Shown one piece after another: positions 41,318 through 50,457 of a DNA stretch of 64,000 nucleotides. The stretch lies in NCBI GenBank assembly GCA_026401035.1, contig JAPLNR010000070.1, positions 16,644 to 80,643 on the forward strand. Reading direction: 5' to 3'. The notes under the pieces are model-generated. The model searched no databases. It was not told where the DNA came from and was given only the letters and a program-made list of their open reading frames with translations. Each line of letters starts with the position of its first letter. Position 1 is the first letter of the stretch. Both the position numbers and the translations under genes were made by a program. Source of the DNA: Planctomycetia bacterium (GTDB taxonomy: Bacteria > Planctomycetota > Planctomycetia > Pirellulales > UBA1268).

Positions 41318-44300
41318 GCCAGACCGCCCCCCGCCCGCCAGCATCGCCGTCGGCTCCGGATCCGTTCGTGAGCGTGCGGGCCAGCGCCGGCACCGGCAAG
41401 ACCTACACGCTCACCACGCGGATGATCCGGCTGCTTGCCGACGGTGCGGAGGTTGGCGATGTGTTCGCGGCGACGTTCGCCCGGAAGGCGGCGGGCGAAA
41501 TCCTCGCGCGGGTCCTGCACAGGCTGGCCACGGCGGCCGATCCGGCGGCGGCCGACGCAACGCGGGAACTCGCCGCGGGGATCGAGAAGCCCGCGGCCGA
41601 TTGCGGTTTTTTTCGCGATCTGCTCGTGAAGGTAACGGCGTCGCTCGACCAGCTCGCGGTGGGCACGCTCGACAGCTTCTTCGTCACCTGTGCCGACGCC
41701 TCGCGGTATGAACTGGGCCTGCCGGCGAACTGGACGATCGGCACCGACACCGAGCTCGAGGCCCAGCGGCGCCGGGCGATCCACGGCACCATCAAACGGG
41801 CGACCAGCCACGACACCTCCACCGCGGCCGCCGCCACGCTGGCCGACCTGATGGTGCGGGTGGCCGGAGGCGCGACGACGACGGGACTCGAGAGCCTGCT
41901 CGAGGGGGTCGTGAACGATCTCGCGTCGGTTCACCGTGAGGCCGATGCGGCCGCCTGGGAGTGGCTGCCGGTGCCGCGGCCGCCAGCTGTCGCCGAGGTC
42001 GACGCGGCCCTCGCCGCGATCGCGGCGACGGCGTTTACCGACAAGCGGATTACCGAAGCCCGCGACAAGGATCTGGAGGCGTTTCGCGCCGCCCGCTGGA
42101 ATGACTTCGCGGCGAAGGGAATCGCCGTCAAGGTTCTCGGCGGCGAAGACTCCTACTATCGGAAGCCGATCGAGCCGGCCCTGCAGGGGGCGTATCAAAC
42201 GCTCCTGGCCGTGGCGCGGACGGCGGTTCTCGGCCGCATCGCCGCCCAGACCCGCGGCCTGCGGGAGATGCTCGACCGCTATGCGCAGACGACCGACGAG
42301 CTCGTCGCCGCGGAAGGCATCGTGTCGTTCGACGACATCACGCGGATGGTCGGCCTCGCGGCCGGCGACGGCACGCTCGACTCGGCCCGCTGGCGGGGCA
42401 TCTCGTTCGCCCGGCATCTGCTGCTCGATGAATTCCAGGACACCTCGCTGGCACAGTGGCGGGTGCTCGAGCGACTCGCGGAACACACGGTCACCAGCGG
42501 CGGCTCGTTCTTTGCGGTGGGCGACGACAAGCAGGCGATCTACGGCTGGCGCGGCGGCAAGGCCGAACTGCTCGACGCCCTCGCGGATTTCTTCTCCCAG
42601 GCAACCACGCCGCTCTCCGTGCAGCACTTGTCCGAAAGCCATCGCTCGAGCCCCTCCGTGCTCGACGTGGTCAACCGGGTGTTTGGCAGCCTCGGCACCT
42701 GTGTTCCGCTGGCCGACCATGCCGATCTGGCTGCCCGCTGGTCCGCGGGCTTCGTGCCCCACCGCGCCGCGGCCCGCAAGCAGCATCTCCCCGGCTGGGT
42801 TCGCCTACGCACCGCGCCCGCGGCCGGCGCCGACGAACGCCCCGCCGACATCGTGCTCGGCCACGCGGCCGCGCGGGCCGCCGCGCTCGCGCGGGCCAAT
42901 CCCGGCGCGCGGATAGGCGTGCTCGTCCGCACCAACCAGGCGGCGGAGCGGGTGATTGCCCGGCTGAAGGGACGGGAAAACATCGTCGCCAGCGCCGAGG
43001 GGGGCAATCCGCTCGCCGATTCCCCGGCGGTGGAACTCCTGCTCTCCGCGCTCACGCTCGTCGACCATCCCTCCCACTCGATCGCCCGGTTTCACGTCGG
43101 CACGTCGCCGCTGGCCGCCCAGCTTGGCCTCGATGAGCGGACGACGGCGACACCGCCGGCGGTCTGCACCGCCGCCCTCGATCGGCTGCGCCGCGAACTC
43201 ATCGACGACGGCTACGGTCCCGTGCTCGCGCGGCTGGCCGCCGTCGTGGCGCCGAGCGGCTCGCAGCGGGACGTGCGGCGGCTGGAGCAGTTCGTCGAGT
43301 CGGCCCGCAGCTGGGATCTGGCGGCCGGCGGCCAGCGGACGGGCCTGCTCCGCACCGACGACTTCATCGCCCAGTGCCGCGGCACGAACGTCGCCGATCC
43401 GGTGCCCTCGCCGATTCGCGTGATGACGATCCACAAGGCAAAGGGGCTGGAATTCGACCTGGTCGTGCTCACCGACCTCGACCGCAAACTCGTCGCCCAT
43501 CAGCCACGCGTGGTGGTCGACCGTGCCGGTCCGCTGGCACCGATCCGTCGCGTGCTCTCCGCTGTGCCGAAGGAGTTTCTGCCATTCCTGCCGGACGACT
43601 GGCAGCAGCGCTGTGCCGAGGCGGTGCAGCCGGTCGTCCGCGAAGGGATCGCCACGCTCTACGTCGGCCTTACCCGCGCGATCCAGGGCCTCGAGATCGT
43701 GATTGCCCCGTCCAAAGAGAATGAAAAGGCGGTTCCCAAGACGCTCGCCGGCATCCTGCGGGCCACACTCCCGGAAACGCCGGAGGCCGCGGCCGATCGC
43801 GTGCTGTTCACGCATGCCCATGCCGCCAACGCCGACAGCGACACGCTCCTGACGCCCCCGGCCGGCACGGTGGCCGTCGCGCCGCCGGCGGCGGTCGCGA
43901 CCACTCCGGTCGTGCTCAAGGCTCTCGCCGGCGGTGTGCGGCGCCGCGGCGCGCCGCTCCGCACGCCCTCGTCTGCCGAAGGCGGCCGGATCATGGCCGC
44001 CCTCGATCTGCTCGACGCCGGCTCGCAGCAGGCAAAGGACGTCGGCACGCTGCTGCATGCCTGGATGGAACAGGTCGGCTGGCCGGCCGACATTCCGGGT
44101 GACGACCTGCTCCTGCGAATCGCCGCGGAGTTCCCCGGACTCGCTTCACAACACGCAAAACTGCTGGCCGAGTTTCACGAGATGTGCCGCCGCCCGAGCG
44201 TGGCCGCGCTGCTCACCGAACCGGCAGACCGCCTGCCGGAAAGATTCATCGCCCGTGGCATCGCTGCCGGCCCGGCCGAGCCGGCACTCCGCCGCGAACA

Positions 44301-44601
44301 TGCCTTCGTGCTGCGGGACAGCGACGGGATCATGCAGGGCGTGATCGATCGCCTCGTGCTCTGGTCGCGGGCGGGCAAGCCCGTCGCCGCCGAGGTGATC
44401 GACTTCAAGTTTGACGGCGTTGGCGGCGGCACCGAGCCGGCGGCCCCCGCCCGGCTGATCGCCGAGAAGACGGCCTTCTACGCGCCGCAATTGGCCGCCT
44501 ACCGCCGGGCCGTGGCCCAGCTCTTCCGCCTCGCCCCGGACCGGATCACCGCCGATCTCGTCTTCATGCGGACGGGCGCGGTCGTACCCGTGGAGGCGTG
44601 A
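41314..44601 (+). CDS. addA: AddA-like UvrD helicase-exonuclease
   Basis: ATP-driven DNA helicase plus nuclease of 1095 residues, partner of AddB. Helicase motifs: Walker A ASAGTGKTYTLTTRM (about 23-37), FAATFARKAAGEILARV, Walker B LLLDEFQDTSLAQW, AVGDDKQAIYGWRGGKAELL, VMTIHKAKGLEFDLVVLTD and LYVGLTRAIQGLEIV. The C-terminal nuclease module has VGTLLHAWMEQVG, then VIDRLVLW and AEVIDFKFDG. The order matches AddA/RecB proteins. Start: GTG 41314, inside the addB stop, with GGGGAGGAGGA before it. Chi recognition cannot be judged. The tRNA-Ser gene lies just behind on the other strand. Confidence 0.88.
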   Translation: MSQTAPRPPASPSAPDPFVSVRASAGTGKTYTLTTRMIRLLADGAEVGDVFAATFARKAAGEILARVLHRLATAADPAAADATRELAAGIEKPAADCGFFRDLLVKVTASLDQLAVGTLDSFFVTCADASRYELGLPANWTIGTDTELEAQRRRAIHGTIKRATSHDTSTAAAATLADLMVRVAGGATTTGLESLLEGVVNDLASVHREADAAAWEWLPVPRPPAVAEVDAALAAIAATAFTDKRITEARDKDLEAFRAARWNDFAAKGIAVKVLGGEDSYYRKPIEPALQGAYQTLLAVARTAVLGRIAAQTRGLREMLDRYAQTTDELVAAEGIVSFDDITRMVGLAAGDGTLDSARWRGISFARHLLLDEFQDTSLAQWRVLERLAEHTVTSGGSFFAVGDDKQAIYGWRGGKAELLDALADFFSQATTPLSVQHLSESHRSSPSVLDVVNRVFGSLGTCVPLADHADLAARWSAGFVPHRAAARKQHLPGWVRLRTAPAAGADERPADIVLGHAAARAAALARANPGARIGVLVRTNQAAERVIARLKGRENIVASAEGGNPLADSPAVELLLSALTLVDHPSHSIARFHVGTSPLAAQLGLDERTTATPPAVCTAALDRLRRELIDDGYGPVLARLAAVVAPSGSQRDVRRLEQFVESARSWDLAAGGQRTGLLRTDDFIAQCRGTNVADPVPSPIRVMTIHKAKGLEFDLVVLTDLDRKLVAHQPRVVVDRAGPLAPIRRVLSAVPKEFLPFLPDDWQQRCAEAVQPVVREGIATLYVGLTRAIQGLEIVIAPSKENEKAVPKTLAGILRATLPETPEAAADRVLFTHAHAANADSDTLLTPPAGTVAVAPPAAVATTPVVLKALAGGVRRRGAPLRTPSSAEGGRIMAALDLLDAGSQQAKDVGTLLHAWMEQVGWPADIPGDDLLLRIAAEFPGLASQHAKLLAEFHEMCRRPSVAALLTEPADRLPERFIARGIAAGPAEPALRREHAFVLRDSDGIMQGVIDRLVLWSRAGKPVAAEVIDFKFDGVGGGTEPAAPARLIAEKTAFYAPQLAAYRRAVAQLFRLAPDRITADLVFMRTGAVVPVEA

Positions 44602-44623
44602 GCGGCCACCAAGAAAATTCGAG

Positions 44624-44706
44624 CGGAGGGCATGGGATTCGAACCCACAACCCCTTTCGGGGCATCTGATTTCGAGTCAGACCGCTGGCCAATTCGCTTA
44701 CCCTCC
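44624..44706 (-). tRNA. tRNA-Ser(CGA)
   Basis: On the minus strand the cloverleaf is complete: acceptor GGAGGGT/GCCCTCC with discriminator G at 44624, anticodon stem TCTGA-CTCGAAA-TCAGA with anticodon CGA (reads UCG), a long variable arm CCCC-GAAA-GGGG as in class II tRNAs, and T-arm GTGGG-TTCGAAT-CCCAT. The D-arm (AAGCGAATTGGCCAGC) is unusual, with A at the usual U8 position. CCA is not encoded (CTC follows), so it is added after transcription. Confidence 0.93.
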
Positions 44707-44855
44707 GAATTGCCTTGGGCCAAATGTAGAGTTCCTGCCGTCCGAGCTCAAGTTCAAGCCGGATCGCACGGGTTGAAGTGGCCTGATCGGGCAATCACAA
44801 TCTCCCTGCATCGACAGGATTTGTGTAGGTTCGCAACGCTCAGGAACGGCAACGG

Positions 44856-46295
44856 ATGCGAGTGCAGGGAACCAAGGATTCGTTCCGCTGCCCGTCCGCG
44901 GGATTGCCGCTCACGGCCTTCGAAGAGCACATGCTCCTCGATGACCGGCCGTCGCATCCCATGGTCATCGTGGCGAGATTCGATTTCGTGGATGATGCCC
45001 CGCCGGCGGCGCTCGCCGAGGCATTTCATACGACGCTCCTGCAGGAGCCCTTGCTGACTGCACGCGTGAACCGCGGCCGAATGGGCCGCCCCCGCTGGCT
45101 CCCCGGAGCCATACCGCAGCTCAAGGAGTCGCGCGTCGAGCACGGACTCGCGGGAAATGCCCAGTGGACCGGCCCCCTGCCGCGGCTCGACCCCGAATCG
45201 GGTCCGGTCATCCATGCGGAAGCGATTCATCACCCCGCCGGCTGGTCGATCCTGCTGGCCGTCCACCACGCCGCCTGTGACGGGCTCGGACTCGTCGGCT
45301 TCGTGGAGCGGTGGCTGCTGGCAGCGGATAAAAAAGCAGCCCGTCGTCCGCGCGAGGTCTCGGATGTCATGGCGGCCCTCGCCTCCCGCGGTCGGGCCGC
45401 TGCGTCCTGGAATCAGTTCATCCGCATGCTTCCCGGGCTGGCAAAGGGGCTGGAGGGCGTCGGGCAATTCGTTTCGCGGGACGTGATCCGCCTCGATCCC
45501 CTTCACGCCGCACCGTCCACATCCGGCGGCCAGGCCCGTGCCGCGTCGGCTGCATGGCTGCCATGCATCCACTCGGCCACGCTGCAGGCTGACGAAGTGC
45601 ATGCAATCGATCGCGTCGCTAAAGCCGAGCGCGTGATGGTCAATGACCTGCTGGTGGCGGCCATGCTGGCGGCGATCGGCGAGCACGCCGACGCGTGTGC
45701 CGCGGCAGCCGCTCCCAATGCCTGGGTCCGGCTCGGCATTCCCATGAGCCTGCGGACCAAGAGCGACAGCGCGCTGCCGGCAGCCAACCGGGTGAGCATG
45801 ATTTTCCTCGACCGCCGGCCGGGTGATCGGCATGACCGCGGCCGGCTCATCCGCGGCGTGCGCGATGAGATGGAACTCATCCGCTCCCACGCATTGGGAC
45901 ACATCCTCCCGCTCACCCTCGAGGCGGGACGCCTACTGCCTGGCGGGCTGCGGCGGACGACGGACAGCCCAAAGTCGCAGTGCACGGCCGTGCTGTCGAA
46001 CCTCGGACGGTGCTTCCACCGGTCGCCGCTTGCCGACGAGCAAGGATGCATCCGCATCGGCCACGGCCGGCTCGCCGACTGGTGGATCGTGCCGCCAGTC
46101 CGGCCGGGAACGACGCTGGCCGCGGCGACCCATGAGACGGCGGGCCGCCGCACCATCACGTTTCAGTTCGACCCAGACCGGATCTCCGCCGCCGAGGCCG
46201 CAGCGTGGCCGGCACGCATGCTGGCTCAACTGGAGATGCTTTCCGGGACTCCGACCGCCGCCACACCGCAGACGGAACAGGCGGGTGCCTCGTGA
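44856..46295 (+). CDS. condensation-domain/acyltransferase-like protein
   Basis: Protein of 479 residues resembling the CoA-dependent acyltransferase/condensation superfamily (wax-ester synthase/DGAT, PapA and NRPS condensation domains). The catalytic HHxxxDG motif is clear: His137-His138-A-A-C-Asp142-Gly143 in LLAVHHAACDGLGLVGFVERWL. The N-terminal EEHMLLDDRPSHPMVIVARFDF resembles WS/DGAT starts. The C-terminal half has RVMVNDLLVAAMLAAIGEH and VRLGIPMSLRT, the second lobe. No signal peptide. It probably joins an acyl or aminoacyl thioester to an alcohol or amine. The stop overlaps the GTG of the next gene (GT2). Substrate unknown. Confidence 0.75.
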   Translation: MRVQGTKDSFRCPSAGLPLTAFEEHMLLDDRPSHPMVIVARFDFVDDAPPAALAEAFHTTLLQEPLLTARVNRGRMGRPRWLPGAIPQLKESRVEHGLAGNAQWTGPLPRLDPESGPVIHAEAIHHPAGWSILLAVHHAACDGLGLVGFVERWLLAADKKAARRPREVSDVMAALASRGRAAASWNQFIRMLPGLAKGLEGVGQFVSRDVIRLDPLHAAPSTSGGQARAASAAWLPCIHSATLQADEVHAIDRVAKAERVMVNDLLVAAMLAAIGEHADACAAAAAPNAWVRLGIPMSLRTKSDSALPAANRVSMIFLDRRPGDRHDRGRLIRGVRDEMELIRSHALGHILPLTLEAGRLLPGGLRRTTDSPKSQCTAVLSNLGRCFHRSPLADEQGCIRIGHGRLADWWIVPPVRPGTTLAAATHETAGRRTITFQFDPDRISAAEAAAWPARMLAQLEMLSGTPTAATPQTEQAGAS

Positions 46296-47563
46296 GCGTA
46301 CCGCCGAGCCTCTCCGCCGAATCGATCATCCCCGCCCTGCTGCTGGCCCTGATCGTGCCCCAGATCGTGCTGACGGCCTGGTTTATCTGGAACGTTCGCG
46401 CCCGCACCCGGGCGCACCTCCTGCGCCGCGATCAACGCGACGGATCGGCAACGATTCCCGCCGTCGTCGTCCTCTGCCTGCGCGGCTGTGACCCCACGCT
46501 CGAAGAGGTGCTGGCGGCTTTGGCGCGGCAATGCCACCGCAATTGGCGGCTCCAAGTCGTCGTGGATTCCGCGGACGATCCGGCCTGGGACGTCGCGCAT
46601 GCCACCCTCGCCCGTCTGGCGGCCGGGGATCAGGTTTCCTGGCACGACTATTCGATCACGCCCCTTGCCGAGCGGCCCGCGACGGGTTCGCTGAAATGCG
46701 CCTCGTTGCGACAGGCGCTTGCAACGCTCGCGCCGGAGACACAGGTTGTCGCACTGATCGACGCCGATTCGATCGTCCACGAACAGTGGCTGTTGACCCT
46801 GGTGGACGAGTGCATGCGGCCCGGCGTGGGAGCCGTGTCCGGCAATCGCTGGTATGAACCCAGGCACGATTCCCTGCCGGGAACCGTCCGGGCGATCTGG
46901 AATGCCGGCGCCGTCGTGCAGATGACCGCCTTCGGCATCCCCTGGGGTGGATCGCTCGCGGTGCGATGCGAGGCGCTGGCGGCGTGTGGCTGGGCTTCAG
47001 TCATCGAGGCCACTCTCTGCGAAGATACGGCCCTTGCCGCCCCTCTGCATCGCGCCGGCTGGCTGTATCGTTTCATTCCTTCACTGGTCGCTGTCGATTG
47101 CGATGACGACGTCGCGCTCGTCCCGCTGACACGCTGGATTTCAAGACAGTTGCTGACGGCCCGGCTGCACCATCCGATGTGGCCCCTTGTGGCCATTCAT
47201 GGGCTGAGCACGTCGTTCACACTGGCTGCGGCAGTCTGCGCGTGCGTCGTCGCGGCCGCCCGGGGCCACGGCCAGTCGCTGCTCGTTTTTGGTGGAGCCC
47301 TGCTCGCCTACGAGGCCACCAGCATCCTGCTGGTGCTCATGATCGAGGACTCCATCAAGCACGCGTTGACGCCCCAGGGCACCCGGTTCCGTCCGCTCTC
47401 GGCAGGGCAATTGCTCTGGCGCTGCGGCATGCTGCCGGTCACGCAATATGTCTATGCCGCGGCGATGCTCTCGGCGCTGGCCACGCGCTCGATCGAGTGG
47501 CGCGGTATCGTCTACGAGATTACCCGGACCGGCGGCAGCCTCGAGGTGCGGATCAAAGACTGA
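46292..47563 (+). CDS. membrane glycosyltransferase, GT2 family
   Basis: Protein of 423 residues. An N-terminal transmembrane helix (about 12-33, IIPALLLALIVPQIVLTAWFIW), a cytosolic GT2 domain with Asp157-Ala-Asp159 (VVALIDADSIVHEQW), GVGAVSGNRWYEP, a LCEDTALAAPLHRAGW segment that corresponds to the ED acceptor motif, and three to four C-terminal helices (WPLVAIHGLSTSFTLAAAVCACVV; LLVFGGALLAYEATSILLVLMI). The layout is that of processive or lipid-linked GT2 enzymes such as ceramide or cellulose synthase relatives, though the QxxRW motif is replaced by TRWISRQ. It is coupled to the acyltransferase (GTGA overlap), suggesting both build one acylated glycolipid-like product. Start GTG 46292. Confidence 0.75.
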   Translation: MSVPPSLSAESIIPALLLALIVPQIVLTAWFIWNVRARTRAHLLRRDQRDGSATIPAVVVLCLRGCDPTLEEVLAALARQCHRNWRLQVVVDSADDPAWDVAHATLARLAAGDQVSWHDYSITPLAERPATGSLKCASLRQALATLAPETQVVALIDADSIVHEQWLLTLVDECMRPGVGAVSGNRWYEPRHDSLPGTVRAIWNAGAVVQMTAFGIPWGGSLAVRCEALAACGWASVIEATLCEDTALAAPLHRAGWLYRFIPSLVAVDCDDDVALVPLTRWISRQLLTARLHHPMWPLVAIHGLSTSFTLAAAVCACVVAAARGHGQSLLVFGGALLAYEATSILLVLMIEDSIKHALTPQGTRFRPLSAGQLLWRCGMLPVTQYVYAAAMLSALATRSIEWRGIVYEITRTGGSLEVRIKD

Positions 47564-47582
47564 ACGTGTGGGTCCGGTGGCT

Positions 47583-48578
47583 TCATGCCGCCCCGCCGGA
47601 ACTGGAACCGTCCGCCGCGACGGGAAACGACGCGACGCCGCGGTGCACATCGGCGCGGAGCATGGCACGGGCGCTGATGTTGAACGGTAGCGGAACGAAA
47701 CGAGCCATCACGAGAAACCACCGGGAAAGCGACACGCGAAACAGACCGCCCCAACCGAAATGCCGGCTGCGCTCGGTCTGCCTTGCCAGGGCCACCGGGT
47801 TCCACATCCAGCGGGCGGCGACGGGAATCAGCCCGGCAGGGGCATAGAGCCGGCGCCAGTCGCCGCTGTAGGTCCTGTTCGACAGCAGATGCGTCTGCGT
47901 CGCATCGTCGACGAGCCAGAAAGGCGCATGCACCAACAGGCAGCCCTCCGGCAACAGGTGGTCGGCGAGATCCTTGGCGAGGGCCGGTGGATCGGGAACA
48001 TGCTCGAGCACGTCCAGGCAGACAATCACGTCGAACCGTCGGTCGCGCAGACTTTCTTCGTGGTCGATCCACTCCACCGCGACGCCCAGATCAGCGAAGA
48101 GCTTCCGCGCGAATGCGCCGTATTTGCTCGAGACTTCGAAGCCGGCGACGCGATGCCCGGCCCGCTGCAAAACAGCCCCATCGAATCCGAGCCCGTCACC
48201 GTAGACCAGAACCGATACCGGACGCTGCCAATGATTCTCGATAAATCGCACAATCCATTCGCGTTGCCTCGTCTTTTCGCGTGTCCGGTTCCAGACGACG
48301 AGTTCGTAAAAGAATGCATCGGTGTCCCGGTAGAATTCGATCAGTGACTGGCTCCAGACGTGCGGACTGATCTTCCGCGCGGCAAGATCCCGGCGGACAT
48401 TGGCGCCCAGGCTCACGCACTCGGCCCGCAGACGGACGAGCACCGCGGCGAGATCGACTTGCGTGGCGGCCGCAATCCGCTCGGCCAGGGCCCCGAGGGC
48501 CATGATGCTCTCGGGCAGGCTTCCCGGCGGGGAGCCGTCTTCACGGACAAACGCCGGCGGTGACTTTGACAGAGACAT
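47583..48578 (-). CDS. class I SAM methyltransferase, putative
   Basis: Protein of 331 residues. A helical N-terminal part of about 110 residues (ALAERIAAATQVDLAAVLVRLRAE) precedes a methyltransferase-like fold: VSVLVYGDGLGFDGAVLQRAG, VAGFEVSSKYGAFARKLFADLG, RDRRFDVIVCLDVLEHVPDPPALAKDLADHL, LLPEGCLLVHAPFWLVDD. Motif I (YGDGLGFDG) is unusual compared with DxGxGxG. The C-terminal WWNP-like and aromatic tail resembles methyltransferases of secondary-metabolite or surface-polymer clusters. Start ATG 48578 is used; a longer frame to 48656 overlaps the upstream gene. It lies 28 bp behind the thioester-reductase-like gene and converges with the GT2 gene (19 bp). Substrate unknown. Confidence 0.72.
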   Translation of the reverse strand: MSLSKSPPAFVREDGSPPGSLPESIMALGALAERIAAATQVDLAAVLVRLRAECVSLGANVRRDLAARKISPHVWSQSLIEFYRDTDAFFYELVVWNRTREKTRQREWIVRFIENHWQRPVSVLVYGDGLGFDGAVLQRAGHRVAGFEVSSKYGAFARKLFADLGVAVEWIDHEESLRDRRFDVIVCLDVLEHVPDPPALAKDLADHLLPEGCLLVHAPFWLVDDATQTHLLSNRTYSGDWRRLYAPAGLIPVAARWMWNPVALARQTERSRHFGWGGLFRVSLSRWFLVMARFVPLPFNISARAMLRADVHRGVASFPVAADGSSSGGAA

Positions 48579-48606
48579 GTCCGTGTGTGTCGGCAATCGG
48601 CCCGAC

Positions 48607-50004
48607 CTACACCTGCTCCATCGCCAGCGCACCGCACTCGCGCAGCAGCGGGCCAAGGTCCCCTGCGGAAAGCGTGAACCGCGGCTCCCCGTTCAGCAGT
48701 CCGCGCTCGAGCACGACCGCATCTTCGGAGTCTCTGCGGATCGTCCAGGAACCGCCACCCGGTCCGACGACTTCAAGGCCGATCGCCGACGGTGCGCCCG
48801 CCGCCGGGCCTCCCGCCAGAGCCTGCCCCATGGCGGTCAGTTCATCGGAGTCGAGTTGGCCGAGGAGGTCGCCCGCCCATGACTCGACCGCCGCTACCGG
48901 CCGCTTCCGCTTGCCCCAGCGATCGGCATCACCGTAGGCCAGAAACCGGTGCATCATCTGCTCGTCGATCACCGGGCAGGGCAAGTCGGGCACGAAACGC
49001 CTGAGATTATCGGTAACGAACAGTGGATCGGTCTGCTCGTAGGCCTCGTAGAGCCCCTTGCCGCCGTACGCGGCATTTTCAGTGTCGTTGAGTTCGGCCG
49101 GCTTCCGTGGGCCGCAGAATTCCACGCCGCCCGAGTTCAGATAGGAACTCGTGTAGTCGATGATCTGCCGAATCGTGATCGGCACGTCGGGCGCGAGGTG
49201 TATCGTTTGCCCCCGCGCCGCCGGAGTGTCGAGCAGGCGGGCGATCACCGCCGCCGTCCAGTCGACGGGGATCATGTTTCGCTTTTCCTCGCCCGTCATC
49301 GACAACCGCAGCGACACCTTCCTGAAGCCCGTCTCATCCTCCGGCAGATTGCGGACGATCACCGTCATCAGCTGCAGCATCGCCATCAGCCCGTGATAGG
49401 TCGACGTCGCACCGGTTTGGGAGTCTCCGACGATCACGGCCGGACGGTAGAACGTCGGCGCTTTCAGGAAGGCCGCCGATCGCACGAGCCATTCTGCCTC
49501 GTGCTTGCTTGCCTCGTAGTCGTTGCGAAAGCCATGCGCCGCATCCGAGGCCGCCTCGGCGATCGGCCCGGGCGACAGACCGCAGACATACGCGGTGGAG
49601 ACATGATGAAATTCGTCGATGCCTGCAGCTTCCACGAGATCCAAAAGTGCCCTCGTGCCCGAGACATTCGTCCGCCACGGCTCGCCCGCCCGATCGGCCC
49701 CCACGAACTCGAGTGATGCCGCACTGTGCAGCACCCCGGAACAGGAACGGCGCAGCCATCGGACATCCGACTCCGTGAGGCCGCAGCCGGAGGCCGTTAG
49801 ATCACCCTCGAGGACCACCGGCCGGGGCAACGACCGGCCGAGGGCCTGCTCTTCGTGCGCGAGGATCGCTTCGATCCGTTCCCGTGCCGAGTGCTTTGCC
49901 GAGGGCCGCACGAGCACTGCGAGCTGCCTTCCCCGCCCCAGCATGCTCGCCAGCAGTTGGCCGCCGAGAAGCCCGGACGCGCCGGTGAAGAACAGATATC
50001 GCAT
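48607..50004 (-). CDS. thioester-reductase/fatty-acyl-reductase-like extended SDR
   Basis: NAD(P)-dependent protein of 465 residues. N-terminal Rossmann motif LFFTGASGLLGGQLLASML; the extended-SDR catalytic set is intact, with FHHVSTAYVCGLSPGP (Ser) and RNDYEASKHEAEWLVR (YxxxK); then FYRPAVIVGDS and NMIPVDWTAAVIARLLDTP. It resembles the reductase domains that release thioester-bound acyl or peptidyl chains as aldehyde or alcohol, and fatty-acyl-CoA reductases. The last 120 residues are an extra domain (LGQLDSDELTAMGQALAGG and onward) with no family I recognise. Start ATG 50004 has GGGAG upstream. First gene of a two-gene unit with the methyltransferase, facing the acyltransferase-GT2 pair. 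Confidence 0.75.
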   Translation of the reverse strand: MRYLFFTGASGLLGGQLLASMLGRGRQLAVLVRPSAKHSARERIEAILAHEEQALGRSLPRPVVLEGDLTASGCGLTESDVRWLRRSCSGVLHSAASLEFVGADRAGEPWRTNVSGTRALLDLVEAAGIDEFHHVSTAYVCGLSPGPIAEAASDAAHGFRNDYEASKHEAEWLVRSAAFLKAPTFYRPAVIVGDSQTGATSTYHGLMAMLQLMTVIVRNLPEDETGFRKVSLRLSMTGEEKRNMIPVDWTAAVIARLLDTPAARGQTIHLAPDVPITIRQIIDYTSSYLNSGGVEFCGPRKPAELNDTENAAYGGKGLYEAYEQTDPLFVTDNLRRFVPDLPCPVIDEQMMHRFLAYGDADRWGKRKRPVAAVESWAGDLLGQLDSDELTAMGQALAGGPAAGAPSAIGLEVVGPGGGSWTIRRDSEDAVVLERGLLNGEPRFTLSAGDLGPLLRECGALAMEQV

Positions 50005-50457
50005 CGAATCTCCCTGCCGATTCCCGCGAAGGACTTCGCGATGAACCCGCGTGCAAGTTGAAAGACCTGGCCACTCAAAAAAGGCCGGAAAGATGGGCAA
50101 AAAACGTGCTGGCAGGCTATTGCACTGCATACGGGGTGTCAAGCAACGCGGACCATCCCATCGCCCGCGGTCTGCGGGGCGGCAGTTGCGGGGCCAATCG
50201 GGCCGAAAATGGCCGAGTCGCGCCCGGCTGCATTCCACCCGGCCACTCGCCGATCCGCTGCGCTGGTCGGCCTGGAACGTTGGTGCCGAAAGAATGGGCG
50301 ATTCCGCGCACGCCCGTGTGTGACGGCAACGACAGCCGCCCGCCACCCGGTTCCGAAAACAGGCGGGGATCGCCGATCTTTGCTGCAGATGGCGGAGCCT
50401 TTCGAGGCCGACGGCGGCCGGCCGTGAACCCCCCCGCAATCAGGGAACGCAAACTCC
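50005..50457. other. 453-bp divergent intergenic region
   Basis: No supported gene. Overlapping open frames on both strands are rich in Pro/Arg/Gly and lack ribosome sites. It must hold the promoters of the reductase-like gene (minus) and the 50458 gene (plus); no strong -35/-10 pair was recognised. CAGGGAACG just before 50458 is the likely ribosome site of that gene. Confidence 0.4.
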
